Position numbers and translations under genes: made by a program. A stretch of 9,137 bases of DNA from an alpha proteobacterium SCGC AAA288-E13 (lineage in GTDB: Bacteria; Pseudomonadota; Alphaproteobacteria; Pelagibacterales; Pelagibacteraceae): positions 2,469-11,605 of the forward strand of contig AZHQ01000019.1 of assembly GCA_000504605.1 (NCBI GenBank), read 5' to 3'. Positions 5,594 through 9,137 of the stretch are shown one piece after another. Positions within the stretch are counted from its first letter, which is position 1. Every line of letters starts with the position of its first letter. Below the pieces are notes generated by a model, which saw only the letters and a program-made list of their open reading frames with translations, made no database searches and was not told the origin of the DNA.

Positions 5594-6760
5594 ATGATAC
5601 AAACAAAAAAAACTGATTTTTTCGTACTTTCATTTGGTTTAGTCAGTTCGACTTTTTTAGTATATTTTTTCAAACAGATAATTAACTTCCAACATTCTTT
5701 GATATTTCTAATAGGTCTGTTGTTGGGACTTACTTTATATCACGCTTCGTTTGGATTTACTGGTGGATGGAGAAACTTTATAGAACGATCTGATAGCAGT
5801 GCCCTTAGAGCACAATTTTTAATGTTGGCATTTGCAATTCTCTTATTCTCCGGATTTGTAAATTCAAAAAGTATATTCTATGGCAATCCAATTATAGGAT
5901 CTATAGCTCCCACAAATGTTTCTGTAATTATAGGTTCGTTTATTTTTGGTTTTGCTATGCAACTTGCAGGAGGATGCGGTTCTGGCACTCTGTTTACCTT
6001 GGGCGGGGGTAATACAAAAATGTTTATAACTCTAATTTTCTTTATAGTTGGTTCATTGGTTGGAACTTATAATTTTACATTTTGGCTAGATTTACCTTCT
6101 TTGGGAAACATATCTTTACTCGAAAAATTTGGAATTATTAATACAGTGTTAATACAAATTATATTTATTGGTCTTTTATACATACTGTGTTCTTTTATTG
6201 ATAAAAAAAAAAATACAGTGATTAACCACAGTGATATTTTTATATCCAATGGTTTTAATGCAATCAAAGGCCCTTGGCCTTTATTTCTTGGAGCGATTCT
6301 TTTAGCAATACTGAATTTCTTAATGCTAAACATTGCTGGTCACCCATGGTCTGTAACCTTTGCTTTTGGTTTATGGGGAGCTAAAATTGCCGACTTTATT
6401 GGAATTGATGTTGCAAGTTGGACTTTCTGGACTTTTGAGTATCCTAAAATTGCTCTTAAAAATAGTATTTTTGCTGATCATACCTCAATATCCAACATTG
6501 GAATTATTTTAGGCGCTTTAATCGCCTCGAGTCTCGTGGGATCATTTAGTAAAAAAACTAAGCTTAATTATAAAATCGTATTAGCTGCAATTATAGGAGG
6601 TTTTTTAATGGGTTTTGGAGCTCGTCTTGCTTTTGGTTGCAACATTGGAGCTTTATTCAGTGGTATTGCCTCTGGCAGTTTACATGGTTGGACTTGGTTT
6701 TTGTTTGCTTTCATTGGAGCCTATTTTGGAGTTAAAGCAAGAAGGTGGTTTTATTCATGA
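5594..6760 (+). CDS. Long YeeE/YedE-family (TsuA-like) sulfur-compound transporter
   Basis: This 388-residue inner-membrane protein is mostly hydrophobic helices. It belongs to the YeeE/YedE family, in which TsuA imports thiosulfate by passing it along conserved cysteines. Two inverted-repeat halves can be seen. The first has FGFTGGWRNF (53-62) and AMQLAGGCGSGTLFTLGGG (121-139, Cys128). The second has GHPWSVTFAFGLWG (249-262) and GARLAFGCNIGALFSGIASG (342-361, Cys349). The first-half FGFTGGWR site lacks the extra cysteine present in TsuA, so one relay position is missing or replaced. A charged loop near 203-212 joins the halves. It follows the rhodanese gene and overlaps the next small gene by four bases. 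No Shine-Dalgarno sequence is visible. The family is sure; thiosulfate as cargo is inferred. Confidence 0.88.
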   Translation: MIQTKKTDFFVLSFGLVSSTFLVYFFKQIINFQHSLIFLIGLLLGLTLYHASFGFTGGWRNFIERSDSSALRAQFLMLAFAILLFSGFVNSKSIFYGNPIIGSIAPTNVSVIIGSFIFGFAMQLAGGCGSGTLFTLGGGNTKMFITLIFFIVGSLVGTYNFTFWLDLPSLGNISLLEKFGIINTVLIQIIFIGLLYILCSFIDKKKNTVINHSDIFISNGFNAIKGPWPLFLGAILLAILNFLMLNIAGHPWSVTFAFGLWGAKIADFIGIDVASWTFWTFEYPKIALKNSIFADHTSISNIGIILGALIASSLVGSFSKKTKLNYKIVLAAIIGGFLMGFGARLAFGCNIGALFSGIASGSLHGWTWFLFAFIGAYFGVKARRWFYS

Positions 6761-6933
6761 AATTGATAATTTTTGTAGTAGTTTTTTGTTTTTTTATAGG
6801 ACTGGGTTACATTGACCACTCGCGATATGGTATAGTTTATAATCCGCTTGAGAAGCTTAAATCAGATTTATTAGAAGATAATGATAAAAAACAATTATTA
6901 AGTGCTCCATGCTCGGAATTTGGTGGTGGTTAA
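6757..6933 (+). CDS. 58-residue membrane-anchored peptide, unknown function
   Basis: I do not recognise this protein. It has one hydrophobic N-terminal segment (residues 2-18) with a lysine before it, so the rest should face the periplasm. A polar, charged middle (20-48) is followed by an ending of SAPCSEFGGG with a single downstream cysteine (Cys52) and three terminal glycines. The ATG at 6757 overlaps the transporter stop (ATGA), which implies coupled translation and argues for a real gene. A GTG at 6745 in the same frame is less likely. Set among sulfur transporters, it could be an accessory subunit or a small sulfur carrier, but that is only inference from position and the lone cysteine. 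Confidence 0.6.
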   Translation: MKLIIFVVVFCFFIGLGYIDHSRYGIVYNPLEKLKSDLLEDNDKKQLLSAPCSEFGGG

Positions 6934-6982
6934 ATTATGATCTTCCACCCCGTACTTTGTTGCTTTGTTGAACAAAATTAAT

Positions 6983-7201
6983 ATGAATATTGTAAATTTT
7001 ACACCGCAATCTGCTTTTATAGGAGGAATAATAATTGGCTTTGCTGTAATAGTATTTTTTATTGGAAACGGTCGACTAGCGGGAATTAGCGGTATTGTAA
7101 ATGCTACTCTTGTTTCAAAACAAAACAGAACTGACAATTTTTTATTTATAATCGGGTTAGTTTTAGGACCCATTTTTTATGCATTTTTTTGCAAAAATTG
7201 A
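6983..7201 (+). CDS. Half-length YeeE/YedE transporter subunit A, N-terminal part of a frameshifted gene
   Basis: This is the first part of a short YeeE/YedE protein. [18 protein letters not shown] (5-22) and [12 protein letters not shown] (28-39) are typical of the N-terminal half of these roughly 140-residue membrane proteins. The frame ends within a few codons after a T7 run (7184-7190). Removing one T joins it to the ORF at 7179-7397 and gives a 137-residue protein, the normal family length. I chose the ATG at 6983; an in-frame TTG at 6965 adds only six residues. As written it lacks the conserved cysteine motif. It lies 49 bases after the small-peptide gene, in the same transcription unit. 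Confidence 0.75.
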   Translation: MNIVNFTPQSAFIGGIIIGFAVIVFFIGNGRLAGISGIVNATLVSKQNRTDNFLFIIGLVLGPIFYAFFCKN

Positions 7202-7397
7202 TATTCCTTTTTTAATAACGTCGTCGCTACCAATAATTATTACGGCTGGCTTTTTAGTTGGCGTAGGAACAAAAATTGGAAGAGGTTGTACAAGTGGCCA
7301 TGGGATTTGTGGTATTAGTCTTTTGTCGCCAAGATCTATTGTAGCAACGATCATTTTTATGATTACAGCAATAATAACAGTTAAGTTGATTGGATAA
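7179..7397 (+). CDS. Half-length YeeE/YedE transporter subunit A, C-terminal part of the same frameshifted gene
   Basis: This continues the gene starting at 6983 in the frame reached by dropping one T from 7184-7190. It holds the signature of the family: [18 protein letters not shown] (28-45; cysteines about 102 and 109 in the joined protein) followed by [13 protein letters not shown]. The nominal ATG at 7179 lies inside the preceding coding region and is probably not a genuine start, though a separately translated fragment is possible. In the family this cysteine motif lines the sulfur-compound path. The stop at 7397 is nine bases before the partner gene. Confidence 0.77.
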   Translation: MHFFAKIDIPFLITSSLPIIITAGFLVGVGTKIGRGCTSGHGICGISLLSPRSIVATIIFMITAIITVKLIG

Positions 7398-7406
7398 AAA
7401 ACAATA

Positions 7407-7838
7407 ATGTCTAAAATTATCTCTTTAGTCAGTGGAATAATTTTTGGTGTTGGTTTATCCGTTTCTAATATGATCAATCCAGAAAAGGTTCTTGGATTTC
7501 TAGATTTATTTGGTCAATGGGACCCTTCATTAATTTTTGTGATGATGGGCGCAATCATTGTAAGTGCTCCAGTATTTTTTATACTTAGAAATAAAAACAA
7601 ACCTTTATTCGCTGACAATTTTGCTATTCCTACTCTGAAATCTATTGATAAAAATTTAATTATAGGTTCTGGTACGTTTGGCATTGGATGGGGTATGGTT
7701 GGATTTTGTCCGGGTCCAGCAATATCATCTCTTTCATTATTAAATACTTATTCTGTGTTTTTTGTATTATCTATGCTAGGAGGGTTTTTGTTAACTGAAT
7801 TGGTAAATAGAATGATTTTTACAACTAAATTATCTTAA
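7407..7838 (+). CDS. Half-length YeeE/YedE transporter subunit B (DUF6691-type)
   Basis: This 143-residue membrane protein has about four helices and is the usual partner of subunit A. Motifs are [22 protein letters not shown] (13-34), [14 protein letters not shown] (36-49), a polar segment to DKNL (81-84), and [19 protein letters not shown] (87-105) with Cys101. Similar A/B pairs occur in sulfur operons such as PmpAB and those controlled by BigR, beside rhodanese or persulfide-dioxygenase genes. With the long YeeE upstream, the cluster holds two versions of the same transporter design. The gene ends by overlapping purC, on the opposite strand, by 14 bases. Confidence 0.85.
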   Translation: MSKIISLVSGIIFGVGLSVSNMINPEKVLGFLDLFGQWDPSLIFVMMGAIIVSAPVFFILRNKNKPLFADNFAIPTLKSIDKNLIIGSGTFGIGWGMVGFCPGPAISSLSLLNTYSVFFVLSMLGGFLLTELVNRMIFTTKLS

Positions 7839-8550
7839 TTCCAAGTCTTTCTGCTACTTCTTGATAAGCTTGTATTATATTTCCTAAATCTTTTCTGAAT
7901 CTGTCTTTATCTAATTTTTTATCACTTACTACATCCCACAGTCTGCAAGTGTCAGGACTTATTTCGTCCGCCAGCATTATTTGTGATTTACCATTTTTTT
8001 TTAACCTTCCAAATTCTAATTTGAAATCAACAAGCTTTATTCCTACTTTTTTAAACATATTTGACAAAAAAATGTTTATTTTAGAACATCTTGAGTTAAT
8101 GTAGTTTAATTCAGCCGCTGTGGACCAATTGAAAGCAAGTATATGTTCTTTAGCGATTAATGGATCGCCTAATTCATCTTTTTTGTAACAATATTCAAAT
8201 AAAGGTTTTTTTAGAACAGTTCCATCTGGAATTCCTAATCTTTTTGTCAGAGAACCTGTAGCTATATTTCTAACTATGAATTCTATGGGAATGATTTCTA
8301 ACTGGTGTATTAGTTGCTCACGCATATTTAATCTTTTTATAAGATGTGTCTTGATACCAGCCTTACCAAGTTTTTGAAAAATGTGTTCAGATATTTTGTT
8401 ATTTAAAATTCCCTTTTCTTTAATAGTAGATTTTTTTTGATTATTAAATGCAGTAGCGTGATCCTTAAAATATTGAATGGCAGTATTTTTTTTTGTACCT
8501 TTATAAAGAATCTTAGCTTTTCCTTCGTATATTTTTTTTCCTCTATTCAT
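7825..8550 (-). CDS. purC: Phosphoribosylaminoimidazole-succinocarboxamide (SAICAR) synthase
   Basis: This enzyme joins CAIR and aspartate using ATP in purine biosynthesis. The 241-residue sequence shows YEGKAKILY (8-16), [10 protein letters not shown] (27-36), [10 protein letters not shown] (49-58), LNMREQL (74-80), [15 protein letters not shown] (93-107), [10 protein letters not shown] (173-182) and [14 protein letters not shown] (193-206), all in family order and at the normal length. It begins five bases after the purE stop on the same strand and should share its mRNA. Its 3' end overlaps the convergent transporter gene by 14 bases, with no obvious terminator between them. Confidence 0.96.
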   Translation of the reverse strand: MNRGKKIYEGKAKILYKGTKKNTAIQYFKDHATAFNNQKKSTIKEKGILNNKISEHIFQKLGKAGIKTHLIKRLNMREQLIHQLEIIPIEFIVRNIATGSLTKRLGIPDGTVLKKPLFEYCYKKDELGDPLIAKEHILAFNWSTAAELNYINSRCSKINIFLSNMFKKVGIKLVDFKLEFGRLKKNGKSQIMLADEISPDTCRLWDVVSDKKLDKDRFRKDLGNIIQAYQEVAERLGIKII

Positions 8551-8555
8551 TAATA

Positions 8556-9047
8556 TTAATTTTTTGGTTTTTTTGGCACCGCTTTTTCCATTTCCTTTAT
8601 ATGTTGGTCAAGTTTTTTAGCTATTCCAGTATTTTCTAACGCAAGAACTCTAACTGCGCAAAGAGCAGCATTTTTTGAACCAGCACTACCTATTGAAAAT
8701 GTTGCAACAGGAACACCGGATGGCATTTGTACAGTCGATAAAAGACTATCCAAACCAGATAGTTTGCTTTCCATGGGTATTCCAAATACGGGAAGAGGTG
8801 TGAGAGCAGCAGTAATACCTGCAAGATGTGCTGAACCACCAGCGGCAGCTAAAATAACTTTTATACCCCTTTTTTTTGCATTTTCTGAAAAAACTTTATG
8901 ACGATCAGGAGTTCTATGCGCGGAAATAATTTTACATTCATGTGGAATTAAAAATTTTTTTAATATTTCACTAGCAGGTTTTACAAATTCCCAGTCAGAT
9001 TGACTGCCCATAATAATACTTACTAACGGATTTTTTTTATTACTCAT
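8556..9047 (-). CDS. purE: Class I N5-carboxyaminoimidazole ribonucleotide mutase
   Basis: This 163-residue enzyme converts N5-CAIR to CAIR, the substrate of PurC. Motifs are MGSQSDW (13-19), SAHRTPDRH (42-50) with catalytic His44, [11 protein letters not shown] (67-77), [19 protein letters not shown] (86-104) and [13 protein letters not shown] (108-120). GGSAHLAG differs slightly from the commoner GGAAHLPGM, but the rest is standard class I. I chose the ATG at 9047, which overlaps the purD stop by four bases (ATGA). A TTG at 9062 in the same frame would add five residues inside purD and is unlikely. purK, the usual partner of class I PurE, is not adjacent. Confidence 0.95.
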   Translation of the reverse strand: MSNKKNPLVSIIMGSQSDWEFVKPASEILKKFLIPHECKIISAHRTPDRHKVFSENAKKRGIKVILAAAGGSAHLAGITAALTPLPVFGIPMESKLSGLDSLLSTVQMPSGVPVATFSIGSAGSKNAALCAVRVLALENTGIAKKLDQHIKEMEKAVPKKPKN

Positions 9048-9137
9048 GTTAAATATTTCCAACCAATATCCTTCCTAAAATATGCGTTCTTCCAATCAAT
9101 TTCATTAATTATATTATAAGCATTATTTCTGGCTTCC
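9044..9137 (-). CDS. purD: Phosphoribosylamine-glycine ligase, C-terminal end only
   Basis: The last 30 codons of a gene run in from the window edge. They translate as EARNNAY..., then INEIDW, then [12 protein letters not shown] before TGA at 9044-9046. The W...FRKDIGW ending is the characteristic C-terminus of PurD, which joins phosphoribosylamine and glycine in purine synthesis. The stop overlaps the purE start, so purD, purE and purC form one minus-strand operon. The 5' end lies beyond the window. Confidence 0.85.
   Translation of the reverse strand, partial: EARNNAYNIINEIDWKNAYFRKDIGWKYLT

Noticed and set aside
6922..6949. GGTGG...CCACC pairing at the end of the small-peptide gene
   Set aside because: Five base pairs across a 15-base loop with no U tract is too weak to call a terminator or regulatory stem.
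7163..7477. Open frame of 104 codons on the minus strand
   Set aside because: It is antisense to the two half-length YeeE genes, spans their junction, and its Pro/Ile-rich translation resembles no protein family.
9048..9062. TTG start that would extend purE by five residues
   Set aside because: The extension lies within the purD coding region, while the ATG at 9047 gives the usual four-base overlap and the expected PurE N-terminus.
1..9137. CRISPR arrays, tRNA or rRNA genes, insertion sequences and phage genes
   Set aside because: I saw no regularly spaced repeats, cloverleaf or rRNA sequence, transposase motifs or terminal repeats.

Overview
The window is a very AT-rich, tightly packed bacterial segment. 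It most resembles a streamlined marine alphaproteobacterium of the SAR11/Pelagibacterales kind. The pointers are short or overlapping gene junctions, A/T-ending codons, an alphaproteobacterial-style PurC N-terminus ([16 protein letters not shown]), a two-domain Nfu scaffold and a DUF1289 protein. This placement is inference from sequence character, not from a marker gene.

Layout. (1) 20-1275, plus strand: an exported dienelactone-hydrolase-like enzyme, broken by a one-base frameshift in an A9 run, followed by a small DUF1289 Cys-motif protein with no good start codon. (2) 4275-1309, minus strand: a DecR-like Lrp/AsnC regulator, cysE (serine O-acetyltransferase) and cysK (cysteine synthase). 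These are followed by nfu (Fe-S scaffold), which has its own promoter, and a small two-helix membrane protein. (3) 4276-4578: a divergent regulatory region. It holds the regulator's promoter with a 19-bp perfect dyad across its -35 box and, on the plus strand, a structured leader with mutually exclusive helices ending in a strong intrinsic terminator. A second hairpin sits just before the ribosome binding site. (4) 4579-7838, plus strand: a sulfur-uptake cluster. It encodes an exported two-domain rhodanese, a long YeeE/YedE (TsuA-like) transporter, a 58-residue membrane-anchored peptide ending Cys...Gly-Gly-Gly, and a pair of half-length YeeE/YedE proteins, the first frameshifted in a T7 run. 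(5) 9137-7825, minus strand: the 3' end of purD, then purE and purC, meeting the sulfur cluster tail to tail with a 14-bp overlap.

How it fits together. The two divergent central units look like one sulfur module. The plus-strand genes would bring in and handle a reduced sulfur compound such as thiosulfate. The minus-strand genes make O-acetylserine and convert it with sulfide (or possibly thiosulfate) into cysteine, and Nfu uses cysteine-derived sulfur in Fe-S clusters. The DecR-like regulator is a plausible cysteine sensor. The leader RNA before the rhodanese gene is the best candidate for something undescribed: it has the architecture of a transcription attenuator or riboswitch, and I could not match it to a class I know.

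Caution: both broken genes are restored by removing one base from a homopolymer, so sequencing or assembly error is a serious alternative to real gene decay.
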